Source of the DNA: Siphonodentalium dalli
Taxonomy: Eukaryota; Mollusca; Scaphopoda; Gadilida; Siphonodentaliidae
Direction of reading: 5' to 3'
Length of the DNA stretch: 64,000 bases
Assembly (NCBI GenBank): GCA_032622095.1
Contig: CP136062.1
Span: 2,482,001 to 2,546,000, forward strand
Shown piece after piece: positions 46,101 through 58,157 of the stretch (the first letter of the stretch is position 1; every line of letters begins with the position of its first letter). A program made the position numbers and the translations under genes. The notes under the pieces were generated by a model, which did no database searches, was not told the origin of the DNA, and saw only the letters and a list, made by a program, of their open reading frames with translations.

Positions 46101-48535
46101 TTCGCACCTTATACTTCATTTCCGTCGGTTCCATTTGTCACAGGAGTATTTTCGGTAGGTATGACGAACGGGGCGAATCATCTGACCTGCGTAGGGGAGG
46201 GGTTGAAAAATAGGGAGAAAAGTAGACGAAATTCCATGCTAGGTCGTTCCAGACCGTTCCAGGCTCGGTATCCATACAAATTGAGGCGCGTTTACCTGAC
46301 TGGTGCCATGCTATCAATATAAGGGATGCACTAGAAATATTCGAGCTGAAATCAAGCACAAAATTGACAGGGATGCGGCCGTGAGAGGGGGTTGAAGAAA
46401 ATGGAGAATAAGTAGACGACGATATGTCGTCGCCTGGGAAGAAATTGATTTTCCGGCAAACCAAAAACATCCAGAATGAATTTTTTTTCTTTAAATCGGT
46501 TAAGCTAATTGACACGCATGGTAGCACAGACATGATAATTGTCATGGGATCCCAAGAGAGCTCACAACGGGATTTATGTCTCGTAAAAAGGCAATTTACA
46601 TGTTATAACTCAATAATAAAAAAACTCCCCTAGTCGCCATTTTAATATGTTTAGCAGTTTATACTTCATTTCCGTCGGTTCCATTTGTCACAGGAGTATT
46701 TTCGGTAGGTATGACGAACGGGCGAATCATCTGACCTTCGTAGGGGAGGGGTTGAAAGATAGGGAGAAAAGTAGACAAAATTCCATTCTAGGTCGTTCCA
46801 GACCGTTCCAGGCTCGGTATCCATACAAATTGAGGCGCGTTTACCTGACTGGTGCCATGCTATCAATATAAGGGATGCACTAGAAATATTCGAGCTAAAA
46901 TCAAGCACAAAATTGACAGGGATACGGCCGTGAGAGGGGGTTGAAGAAAATGGAGAATAAGTAGACGACGATATGTCGTCGCCTGGGAAGAAATTGATTT
47001 TCCGGCAAACCAAAAACATCCAAAATGAATTTTTTTTCTTTAAATCGGTTAAGCTAATTGACACGCATGGTAGCACAGACATGATAATTGTCATGGGATC
47101 CCAAGAGAGCTCACAACGGGATTTATGTCTCGTAAAAAGGCAATTTACATGTTATAACTCAATAATAAAAAACACTCCTAGTCGCCATTCTAATATGTTT
47201 AGCACTTTATACTTCATTTCCGTCGGTTCCATTTGTCACAGGAGTATTTTCGGTAGGTATGACGAACGGGGCGAATCATCTGACCTGCGTAGGGGAGGGG
47301 TTGAAAGATAGGGAGAAAAGTAGACGAAATTCCATTCTAGGTCGTTCCAGACCGTTCCAGGATCGGTATCCATACAAATTGAGGCACGTTTACCTGACTG
47401 GTGCCATGCTATCAATATAAGGGATGCACTAGAAATATTCGAGCTGAAATCAAGCACAAAATTGACAGGGATGCGGCCGTGAGAGGGGGTTGAAGAAAAC
47501 GGAGAATAAGTAGACGACGATATGTCGTCGCGTGGCAAGAAATTGATTTTCCGGTAAATAAAAAACAGAAAAATGAATTTTTTTTCTTTGAAACGGTTAA
47601 GCTAATTGACACGCATGGTAGCACAGACAGGATATTTGTCATGGGATCCCAAGAGAGCTCACAACGGGATTTATGTCTCGTAAAAAGGCAATTTACATGT
47701 TATAACTCAATAATTAAAAACTCCCCTAGTCGCCATTTTAATATGTTTAGCACTTTATACTTCATTTCCGTCGGTTCCATTTGTCACAGGAGTATTTTCG
47801 GTAGGTATGACGAACGGGGCGAATCATCTGACCTGCGTAGGGGAGGGGTTGAAAGATAGGGAGAAAAGTAGACGAAATTCCATGCTAGGTCGTTCCAGAC
47901 AGTTCCAGGCTCGGTATCCATACAAATTGAGGCGCGATTACCTGACTGGTGCTATGCTATCAATATAAGGGATGCACTAGAAATATTCGAGCTGAAATCA
48001 AGCACAAAATTAACAGGGATGCGGCCGTGAGAGGGGGTTGAAGAAAACGGAGAATAAGTAGACGACGATATGTCGTCGCCTGGCAAGAAATTGATTTTCC
48101 GGCAAACCAAAAACATCCAAAATGAATTTTTTTTCTTTGAAACGGTTAAGCTAATTGACACGCATGGTAGCACAGACATGATAATTGTCATGGGATCCCA
48201 AGAGAGCTCACAACGGGATTTATGTCTCGTAAAAAGGCAATTTACATGTTATAACTCAATAATAAAAAACACTCCTAGTCGCCATTCTAATATGTTTAGC
48301 ACCATATACTTCATTTCCGTCGGTTCCATTTGTCACAGGAGTATTTTCGGTAGGTATGACGAACGGGGCGAATCATCTGACCTGCGTAGGGGAGGGGTTG
48401 AAAAATAGGGAGAAAAGTAGACGAAATTCCATTCTAGGTCGTTCCAGACCGTTCCAGGATCGGTATCCATACAAATTGAGGCACGTTTACCTGAATGGTG
48501 CTATGCTATCAATATAAGGGATGCACTAGAAATTC
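40190..48535. repeat. Satellite array, monomer about 549 bp, 15 copies
   Basis: A BamHI site (ggatcc, within atgggatcccaagagagct) marks every monomer: 40515, 41064, 41612, 42159, 42706, 43255, 43805, 44352, 44901, 45451, 45998, 46547, 47096, 47644 and 48193. Spacing is 547-550 bp. Other constants are the palindrome gacgacgatatgtcgtcg, ggtcgttccagaccgttcc, gtcacaggagtattttcgg and ggggaggggttgaaa. The first monomer is diverged, and the array stops abruptly inside a monomer near 48535. Minus-strand frames up to 142 codons recur but are broken by frame changes in other monomers, so they are not genes. Confidence 0.97.
42604..47541. repeat. Trimeric higher-order repeat, 1,646 bp x 3
   Basis: A distinct monomer type (tcgtgggatcc, ggttgcacagacagg, gctaaatcagttaagc) appears at 42706, 44352 and 45998, exactly 1,646 bp apart. 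The two monomers after it also repeat in the same order (43255/44901/46547 and 43805/45451/47096). Trimers are nearly identical to each other, while the three monomers inside a trimer differ more. This is the hallmark of higher-order repeat amplification. Monomers outside the block form another type (gtaaataaaaaacag at about 41521, 42068 and 47553). Confidence 0.93.
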
Positions 48536-51240
48536 GTACTTTCTAGAAAATTGTCCATATCATATGTTCACACTTCGGGTGGCACCCCAAGGAGGTGATT
48601 GGTGGGGTCAGGGCGATTCTAGTGGGTACTTGGGGCGGGCCACTCGCCAAATGCCGTCAAATGGGTGGAAGTTCTCACCGGTCTCGAAAATGGTCCAAGC
48701 CCCATTCGGTTCGGTGTATTCCTAGGTGGTATTTGGGGCGGGCCACTCACTCATGCCATCAAGTCGGTCGAAATCCTAATCGTTCTCGAAAGTCGTTCAT
48801 ACCACATTTTCACCCCTACGGAGTGACACACCCGGTGTGATCGGTCGGGTTCTGTGTGGTTCTGGGTGTTTCTAGATGGTATTTGGGGCGGGCCATCCAT
48901 CCGTGTAGTCCAATCCGTGGTATTTGGGGCGAGCTACCCACATTTTCACCCATCGAAATGGCACCCCCCCCCCCCTCGAGTGATGGTGGGGGTATGGTGT
49001 GTCTAGCGGTATTTGTGGCGGGCCACCCACCCGTGCAAGGCGTGATATCGGTCGAAATCCACACCGTTCTTGCAAATGGTCCGTACCCCATTTCCTACTC
49101 CAAGGGTTGCCACCCCGGGGTGATGGGTAGGGATCGGGGTGTTTCTAGGGGTATTTGGTCCGTCAAATCGGTCGAAATCCTTTCCGTTCTCGAAAATGGT
49201 TCATAGCCCATTCTCACCCTCGAGGTGGCAACCGGGGATGATGGATGGATGATTCGGGAGTTGATAGGGTATTTTGGACGTATCACCCACCCGTGCCGTC
49301 AAATCGGTTCTCGAAAATGGTCCATACTCCATTTTTACCTCATTGGGTGGCATCCGCGGGGTAATGGAGGGGGTAGGGTGTTTATAGGGGAATTTGATGC
49401 AGGCCACACACACATGCCGTCAAATTGGTCTAAAACTTTGTCCTTACCACATTTTCAACCCCCTGGGGTGGCACATCGGGGGCGGGAGGGGCGGGTGATG
49501 TCCTGGAGTTTCTAGGGTATATTAGGCTGATAACCCACCCATGCCGTCAAATCGGTCGAAATCCTTACCGTTCTCGAAAATGGTCAATACCCTATTTTGA
49601 CCACCTCGGGTGGCACCCAGGGGTGATGGGTGGGGTCGCGTGTTTTTAGGGGGTATTTGGGGCGGGCCACCCACCCATGACGTCCAATCGGTGGAATTTC
49701 TTACCATTCTCGAATACAGTTCATAACCCATTTTCACCCATTCGGGGTGGCAACACCCAGGGTGATGGCGGGTTCGGGGTATTTCTAGGGGGTATTTGTG
49801 GCGGGCCACCCACCCATGCCGTCAAATCGATCAAAATCCTTACCATTCTCGAAAATTGTCCATACCCCATGTGCAGCCCTACGGAGTGGCACCACCGGTG
49901 TGATATGTGGGAGTCGGGGTGTTTCTAGGTGGTATTTGGGGCGGGCCACCCATCCGTGCCGTCAAATCCATACGTATTTCCACTCCCTATGGGTGATATC
50001 CCCCCACCGGAGTGATGGGTGGAGTGGGGTTTTTCTAGTGGGTATTTGGGACGGGCCACCCACTCTGTGGGCGGCACTCCTCGTGGTGATGGGTGGGAGG
50101 ATCGGTTGTTCATATGGGGTATTTGGGGCAAGCCACCTACCCATATCATCAAATCGGTCGAAATCCTTACTGTTATCAAAAATGGTTCAAACCCCATGTT
50201 CACCCCATTGGGATGGCAGCCCCTGGGGTTGATGCCTCGGGGTCGGCTTGTTTCTAGGAGGTATTTGGGGTGGCATATTTTCACCCACATGCCATCAAAT
50301 CGGGCGAAATCGTTTATGTTCTCGAAAATGGTCCTTACCCCATTTCACCCCTCGGTGTGGCCACCCGGGGTGATGGGTGAGGGATCCGGGAATTTCTAGG
50401 GTATTTTGGGTGGATCACCCACCCATGCCGTCAAATCGGTCGAAATCCTTACCGTTCTCGAAAATGAACCATACCCCATTTCGGAAATAGTTTATACCCC
50501 ATTTCACCCCTTCGGGTGGCACCACTCTGTGTGTTTGTGCAGGGGTGTTTCTGAGAGGTATATCTGACGGTCCACACACCCACGCCGTCAAATCGGTCCA
50601 AATCTTTACCGTTCTCGATAATGGTCCATATCCTGAAGTGATTGGAAGGGAGTCTGTTGTTTATAGGGAGTATTTGGAACAGGCCACCCGCCCATCCGTC
50701 AAATCGGTCGAAATCCCTACTGTTCTCGAAAATGGTCCATACCCAATTGTTACCCCCTCGGGGTAGCACCCCCGTGTGTAATGGTGTGGGTTGTGGGGTT
50801 TATATTTGGTATTTGGGGCGGGCCACCCACCCATGCCGTCAAATCGGTCGAAACCCCTACGGTTCTCGAAGATGATCCTTATCCCATTTTCACTCATTCG
50901 GGGTAGCACCCCGTGGGTGAAGGGTGGGGTCGGGGTGTTTCTCTGGAGTATTTGGGAGGGCCATGCACCCATGCCGTTAAATCGGTTGAAACCCTTAGAT
51001 TTCTCGAAACTGGTCCATACCCCATGTTTACCCCATCGGGGTGGCACCCCCGGGGGGTGATGGATGGGTGGGGTGTCGGGATGTTTATTTGGGGCCACCC
51101 ACCCAGTAAAATCGGTCGAAACCCCTACGGTTCTTGAAAATGGTCTATACCCAATGTTCACCCGTCGGGGTAGCACACCCGTGTGTGAAAGGTGAAAGGT
51201 GGGGGGTCGTGGTGTTTCTATGGGGTATTTCGGGTGGGCC
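48536..51240. repeat. G-rich minisatellite block 1, unit about 138 bp
   Basis: About 19 diverged units of the order: ggtatttggggcgggccacc, cacccatgccgtcaaatcgg, tcgaaatccttaccgttctc, gaaaatggtccataccccat, tttcaccccctcggggtggc, acccccggggtgatgggtgg, gtcggggtgtttcta. Spacing is 130-150 bp (for example 49542, 49679, 49817 and 49957 for the gccgtc anchor). The plus strand is rich in runs of three to four G. Because units rarely contain stops, many long spurious frames occur in all phases. Confidence 0.95.
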
Positions 51241-52044
51241 ACCCACCAGCCTTATCAAATTTGTCTTGGGGAGAGACAGAAAGAAGTATATATGCATTCA
51301 TTTGATAGCGTTTGAGATGATAGAGTGGGATTTGAATTGTCCTCGGTTTAGGGGCCCATTAGGAACCATTTGTTTGACCATATTTGGTCTTATTCCAAAA
51401 ACATTGGGCGACGGTCGTCATAATGTTTTAGTGGTCAGATGTGAATTGGCCGAAGGGCCCTATTGTAACATTTTGACATAAATTTGTCTTTCGAAAACAT
51501 ATCCTATACTAACACTTCGAATGACTTCCTGTGCTTGTTGGTCACAAAAATAAAAAGATCCCACAAAAATTCAACTTCGTAATAATAATGACTTATAATA
51601 TTTAAGTCGATTTGAGTTTGATTATACAGTCCCGGATCGACTATGGAAGTTCAACAAATGCGCCAATCGTGGCGATGAAAGGCCAGAACGAAAATGGAAG
51701 TTGCCATACCTTAACATATTTGTCTTGGTGAGAGACGCAAATGTGAATTGGCCGAAGGGCCCTATTGTAACATTTTGACATAAATTTGTCTTTCGAAAAC
51801 ATATCCTATACTAACACTTCGAATGACTTCCTGTGTTTGTTTGTCCCAAAAATAAAAAGATCCCACAAAAATTCAACTTCGTAATAATAAAGACTTATAA
51901 TATTTAAGTCGATTTGAGTTTGATTATACTGTCCCGGATCGACTATGGAAGTTCAACAAATGCGCCAATCGTGGCCATGAAAGGCCAGAACGAAAATGGA
52001 AGTTGCCATACCTTAACATATTTGTCTTGGTGAGAGACGCAAAT
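51241..52044. repeat. Spacer module with internal 302-bp duplication
   Basis: AT-richer module beginning tcaaatttgtcttggggaga. The sub-segment from gtgaattggccgaagggccc to gtcttggtgagagacgcaaa is tandemly duplicated (51441 and 51743). The module recurs at 53106-53579 and 53640-54063, and in worn form at 60250-60460 and 60930-61035. Conserved words include gaccatatttggtcttattc, cattgggcgacgg and gattatacagtcccggatcg. Confidence 0.92.
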
Positions 52045-53105
52045 CGGTTGAAATCCTTACCTTTCTCGAAACTGGTCCATACCCTAGTTTATCCCACTCG
52101 GTGGCACACCCCGAGGATGATGGATGGGGGTTCGGGTGTTTCTATGGGGTATTTGGGGTGGTCCACCCACCCAAGCCGTCAAATAGGTCTAAATCCCTAC
52201 GGTTTTCGAAAATGGTCCATACCCCATTTTCACCCCGAGCGGTGGCTCACCCGGGGTGATGGATGGGTGTCGGGGTGTTTATATGAGGTATTTGGGGCCA
52301 CCCACCCATGCCGTCAAATCGGTCGAAATCATTACCGTTCTCGGAAATAGTTTATACCCCATTTCACCCCTTCGGTGGCACCACTCTGGGTATTTGGGCA
52401 GGGATTGGGGTGTTTCTGGAGGTATATGTGACGGGCCACCTACGCACGCCGTCAAATCGGTCCAAATCTTTACCGTTCTCGATAATGGTCCACACCCTGA
52501 AGTGATTGGAAGGGAGTCGGTTGTTTATAGGGAGTATTTGGGACAGGCCACCAACCCATCCGTCAAACCGTTGGAAATCCCTACTGTTCTCGAAAATGGT
52601 CCATACCCAATTGTTACCCCCTCGGGTGGCACCCCCGTGGGTAATGGTGTGGGTTGGGGAGTTTCTATGTGGTATTGGGGGCGGGCCACCCGCCCATGCA
52701 GTCAAATCGGTCGAAACCCCTACGGTTCTCGAAGATGATCCTTATTCCATTCTCACTCACTTGGGGTAGCACCCCGTGGGTGAAGGGTGGGGTCGGGGTG
52801 TTTCTCTGGAATATTTGGGAGGGCCATGCACCAATGCCGTTAAATCGGTTGGAACCCTTAGCTTTCTCGAAACTGGTCCATTCCCCATGTTTACCCCCTC
52901 GGGTGGCACCCCCGGTGTGATGGATGGGTGGGGTGTCGGGGTGTTTATTTGGGGCCACCCACCCATCCAGTCAAATCGGTCGAAACCCCTACGGTTCTTG
53001 AAAATGGTCTATACCCAATGTTCACCCCCTCGGGGTAGCACCCCCGTGGGTGAAAGGTGAAAGGTGTGGGATCGTGGTGTTTCTATGGGGTATTTCTGGC
53101 GGGCC
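52045..53105. repeat. G-rich minisatellite block 2
   Basis: About eight units of the 138-bp family. 52340-53105 is closely similar to 50480-51240, including the irregular unit with cctgaagtgattggaaggga. The block plus its following spacer was therefore duplicated as a larger module of about 1.86 kb. Confidence 0.93.
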
Positions 53106-54063
53106 ACCCACCAGCCTCATCAAATTTGTCTTGGGGAGAGACAGAGAGAAGTATATATGCATTCATTTGATAGCGTTTGATATCATGGAGTGGGTTTTGA
53201 ATTTTCCTCGGTTTAGGGGCACCACTAGAAACCATTTGTTTGACCATATTTGGTCTTATTCCAAAAACATTGGGCGACGGACATCATAATGTTTTAGTGG
53301 TCAGATGTAACATTTTGACATAAATTTGTCTTTCGAAAACATATGCTATACTAACACTTCGAATGACTTCCTGTGCTTGTTGGTCACAAAAATAAAAAGA
53401 TCCCACAAAAATTCAACTTCGTAATAATAATGACTTATAATATTTAAGTCAATTTGAGTTTGATTATACAGTCCCGGATCGACTATAGAAGTCCAACAAA
53501 TGCGCCAATCGTGGCGACGAAAGGCCAGAACGAAAATGGAAGTTGCTATACATTAACACATTTGTCTTGGTGAGAGACCCAAATCGGTTGAAATCCTTAC
53601 CTTTCTCGAAACTGGTCCATACCCCAGTTTAACCCACTCGGGTGCGTGGGTGGTTTTGAATTGTCCTCGACTTAGTGGCACCATAAGGAACCATTTGTGT
53701 GACCATATTTGGTCTTATTCGAACAACATTGGGCGACGGTCGTCATATTGTTTTAGTGGTCAGATGTGAATTGGCCGAAGGGCCCTATTGTAATATTTTG
53801 ACATAAATTGGTCTTTCGAAAATATATCCTATACTAACACTTCGAATGATTTCCTGTGTTGGTTGGTCCCAAAAATAAAAAGATCCCACAAAAATTCAAC
53901 TTCGTAATAATAATGACTTATAATATGTAAGTCGATTTGAGTTTGATTATACAGTCCCGGATCGACTATGGAAGTTCAACAAATGCGCCAATCGTGGCGA
54001 TGAAAGGCCAGAACGAAAATGGAAGTTGCCATACCTTACCATATTTGTCTTGGTGAGAGATGC
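53106..54063. repeat. Two further spacer copies around a 60-bp array remnant
   Basis: 53106-53579 and 53640-54063 are spacer copies. Between them (53580-53639) remains only tcggttgaaatccttacctt plus a half unit. Together with 51241-52044 this shows repeated array-spacer exchange. Small differences (atagaagtcc for atggaagttc, gacga for gatga) distinguish the copies. Confidence 0.9.
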
Positions 54064-57000
54064 AAATCGGTTGAAATCCTTACCTTTCTCGAAACTGGTC
54101 CATACCCCAGTTTATCCCACTCGGTGGCACACCTCGAGCGTGATGGATGGGGGTTCGGGTGTTTCTATTGGGTATTTGGGGTGGGCCACCCACACATACC
54201 GTCAAATCGGTCTAAATCACTACTGTTCTCGAAAATTGTCCATACCCCATTGTTACCCCATCGGGGTGGCACCCCCGTGGGTGATGGGTGGGGGTTGGGG
54301 TGTTTCTATGTGATGTTTGGGGCGGGCTACCAACCAATGCAGCCAAATCGGTCGAAACCCCTACGGTTCTCGAAGATGTCCATACCCCATTTTGACCCCC
54401 TCCTGGTAGCACTCCCGTGGGTGACGTGCGGGGCCGGGGTCTTTATATGGGCTATTTGGGGCGGGCCACCCACCAATGCCATTAAACCGATCGAATTCCT
54501 TACCTTTTTCGAAAATGGTCCTTACTCCATTTTAACCCCCTCGGGGTGGCACCCCTGTGGTGATGGGTGGGGTCGGGTGTTTCCATGAGTATTTGGGAGG
54601 GCAACCCACCCATGCCGTCAAATCGGTTGAAATCCTTACCTTTCTCGTAACTGGTCCATGCCCCCAGTTTAACCCCATCGGTTGGCATGATGGGTGATGG
54701 ATGGGGGTTCGGTGTTCCTATGGGGTATTTGGGGTGGGCCACCCACCCATGCCGTCAGACGGTCGCAATCCCTACGGTTCTCGAAAAGGGTCCTTACGTG
54801 GTGGTACCCCTGGGGTGATAGGTGTTTCTAGTAGGTTTTTGGGGCTGGCCACACACCCATGCCACCATATCGGTCGAAATCCTTACCGTTCTAAAAATGG
54901 TCCATACCGTTTTTACCCCCCCCCTCCTGGTGGCACACCGGGGGTGATGGTGGAGTATCCAGGAGTTTCTAGTGTATTTTTGGCCGTCAAATCGGTCGAA
55001 ATCCTCACCGTTCTCGAAAAAGGGACCATACTCTATTTTCACCTCATCGGGTGGCACCCCCGGGGTGATGGGTGGGGTCGGTGTTTTTAGGTGGTATTTG
55101 AGGCGGGCCACCCACATATGACGTAAAATCGGTCAAAATTCGTACCCTTCGCGAAAATTGTCCATACAATATGTTCACCTTTCGGTGGCACCCCATGGAG
55201 GTGATTGGTGGGGGGATCAGCGTGTTTCTATGGAGTACTTGGGCGGTCACTCGCCCATACCGTCAAATGGGTGGAAATTCTCACCGTTCTCGAAATTGGT
55301 CCATACCCCATTCACCCCTTCGGGGTGGCACCCCAAGCGTGATAGATGTGTTCGGTGAATGTATAGGTGGTATTCGGGGCGGGCCACCCACCCATGCCAT
55401 AAAATCGGTCGAAATCCCATTTACACCCATACGGAGTGTCACCCCCGGTGTGATCGGTCGGGTTCGGGGTGTTTCTAGATGGGATTTGGGGCGGGCCACC
55501 CATCCGTGTCGTCCAATCGGTGGTATTTGGGGCGGGCTACCAACATTTTACCCCATCGAAGTGGCACCCCCGAGTGATGGTGGGGGTATGGCGTGTCAAT
55601 GGGTATTTGGGGCGGGCCAACCACCAAAGCCGTGATATCGGTCGAAATCCACACCGGTCTTGAAAATGGTCCGTACCCCATTTTCACCACCTGCGGTCAA
55701 ATCGGTTGAAATTCTTACCCTTCTCGAAAGTTGTCTATACCACATGTTCACCACCTGGGTGGCACTCCGGGTGATGGGTCGGGTGTTTTTAGGCGGTATT
55801 TTGGGCGAGCCACCCACCATGCCGTCAAATCGGTCTAAATTCTTACCCTTCTCGAAAATTATCTATACCCCATGTTCATCCATGGGGTGGCATCCCCCAG
55901 GAGGTAATTGGTGGGGTATCGACGTGTTTCTTTGGGTTACTTGGGCGGACCACTCACCCATGGCGTCCAATCTGTAGAAATTCTTACCGTTCTCGAGTAA
56001 GGTCCATACCCCATTTTCACCCCTTCGGGTGGCACCACCCACGGGTGATGTCGGGTTCGGGTATTTATATGGGGTATTTATGGCGGGCCAGCCACCCACG
56101 CCGTCAAATCGGTCGAAATCCTTACCATTCTCGAATATTGTCCATACCCCATGTTCACCCCTGCGGAGTGGCACCACCGGTGTGATAGGTGTGAGTCGAG
56201 TGTTTCTGGGTGGTATTTGGGTGGCACCCCCGCCGGAGTGATGGGTGGGTGTGGGGTTTTTCTAGTTGGTATTTAGGGCGGGCCACCCACCCTGTGGGCG
56301 GCACTCCTCGTGCTGATGGCTTGGGAATTGGGTGTTCATAGGGGTTATTTGGGGCAATCCACCGACCTATGCCATCAAATCGGTCGAAATCCTTACCGTT
56401 CTCAAAAATGGTCCTTACCCCATGTTCACCCCTTGGGGTGGCAGCCACTGGGGTTGATGCCTCGGGGGTCGGCATGTTTCTAGGGGTTATTTGTGGTGGG
56501 CCATCACACATGCCATCAAATCGGGCGAAATCCTTTCCGTTCTCGAAAATGGTCCTTACCCCATGTTCACCTCCTCGGGTGGCAACCCGGGTGATGGGTG
56601 GGTGATCCGGGAGTTTCTATGGTATTTTGGGTAGATCACCCACCCATGCCGTCAAATCGGTCGAAATCCTTACCGTTCTCGAAAATGATCCATACCCCAT
56701 TTTCACCTCCTCGGGGTGGCACCCCCGCAGGTGATTGGTGTGTTTCTATGGTGTACTTGAGGTGGGCCTCTCACCGTGCCGTCAAATCAGTGGAAATTAT
56801 TACTCTCCTCGAAAAATTGTCCATACCCCATGTTCACCCCATGGGATGGCACCCACATGAGGTGATTGGTGGTTCGGGTTGTTTCTATGGGGTAATTGGG
56901 GCGGGCCACTCACCCCCGCCGTCAAATCGGTGCTAATTCTTACCGCTCTCGAAAATAGTCTATACCCTATTTTCACCCCTCGGGATGGCACCATTGAGCT

Positions 57001-57371
57001 GATGGTTGGAGGCCGGGTGTTTCTGATGGGTATTTGGGGCGGGCCACACACCCATGCCGTCAAATCGGTCAAAACCCTTACCGTTCTCGAAAATGATCCA
57101 TACCCCATTTTCACACCCGGGGAAATGGGTGGGGTCGGGGTGTTTCTAGGGGATAGTTGGAGCGGGCCACCACCCAGGCCGTCAAATCGGTAGAAATACT
57201 TACCTTTATCCAATTGTCCTTACACCATTTTACCCCCTCGGGGTGGCACCCGCGGGGTGATGGATGGGGCATTGTGCTGTTTCTATGGGGTATGTGGGGC
57301 AGATCGCTCGAAATCCTTACCATTCTCCAAAATTGTCCATACCCCATTTAACACCCACGGGGTGGCACCCC
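54064..57371. repeat. G-rich minisatellite block 3
   Basis: About 24 units of the 138-bp family with many small deletions. Parts repeat the unit order of block 1 (for example the ggagtgatgggtggagtggg/ggcggcactcctcgtg pair at 50010-50090 and 56225-56315), pointing to multi-unit duplications. No coding function is supported. Confidence 0.94.
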
Positions 57372-57372
57372 G

Positions 57373-58157
57373 GGGCCTTGTACTATGGACCGTAATAATT
57401 GTAATCACAAGGTTAAGGGGGTACACAGGAGGCGGGCAAATGCAATAGACTACTGTATTGTAATAGTGTAGATTATACCCGTGTGCATGTGGGCTCATTG
57501 CCGATGGGTGATTGGGTTTGATCAGAATGGCATTCACACTGCGGCAATCAAGCGGTTGTCTCGTGGAAAACAACCTAAAGTAGGTATTGGAGTATTGACC
57601 AATTATGACATTCGTGCAGGGATGTTGTTAGAGGGTTTCCTTTGTGTGTACACAACTTGGAGTTTAAACCTGCACCTGAGACCTTCTAGCTACGTCTCTT
57701 GTACATATTATCAATAGAATACTGCAGCGATTCTGAATGACAAACCAACTAGAAATTAAATACATCGTACGACTTGAATTGTTGGAACAGACGATAACCA
57801 TTGATGAAATATAACACAATGCACGAACGGTTGCGGTGTACTCACTGGGCGATTATTTAAAGGATACCGATTACCACTAATCAAATTGAACACGGCTCAC
57901 CCATGCACTAGCGATACCATATCAATGAGTGTCTCCGAGGAATCATTTTATTCATTGGTCAATCAAGTTACATGTGAAAAACGTATTATTTTATTGGTCA
58001 CCAATTATTTTATTGGTCAACATGCATGTGAAAGCGGAATTACAAGAAGTCGCCTATACACTGTTAGAATAAGAGTGGAGGTCTATGGTAATCGACACCT
58101 TTTGTGTGCCCCACTGAAGCTTGTGATTACAATAATTGTGTTCTATAGTATAGGGCC
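57373..58157. mobile_element. TIR element inserted in the G-rich array, about 785 bp
   Basis: The left end gggccttgtactatgg...aataattgtaatcacaag is the complement of the right end cttgtgattacaataatt...ctatagtataggg: about 45 bp of imperfect inverted repeat. It splits an array unit at ccccgggg|tgatggg. The target duplication cannot be fixed in the C/G-rich junction. The interior holds three ttttattggtca words (about 57947, 57992 and 58008) and frames of up to about 79 codons with no recognisable transposase. Confidence 0.75.

Noticed and set aside
40823-48191. Recurring 100-142-codon minus-strand frames and 103-121-codon plus-strand frames
   Set aside because: They occur once per 549-bp monomer, overlap on opposite strands and are truncated or frame-shifted in other monomers. 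Their apparent conservation comes from array homogenisation.
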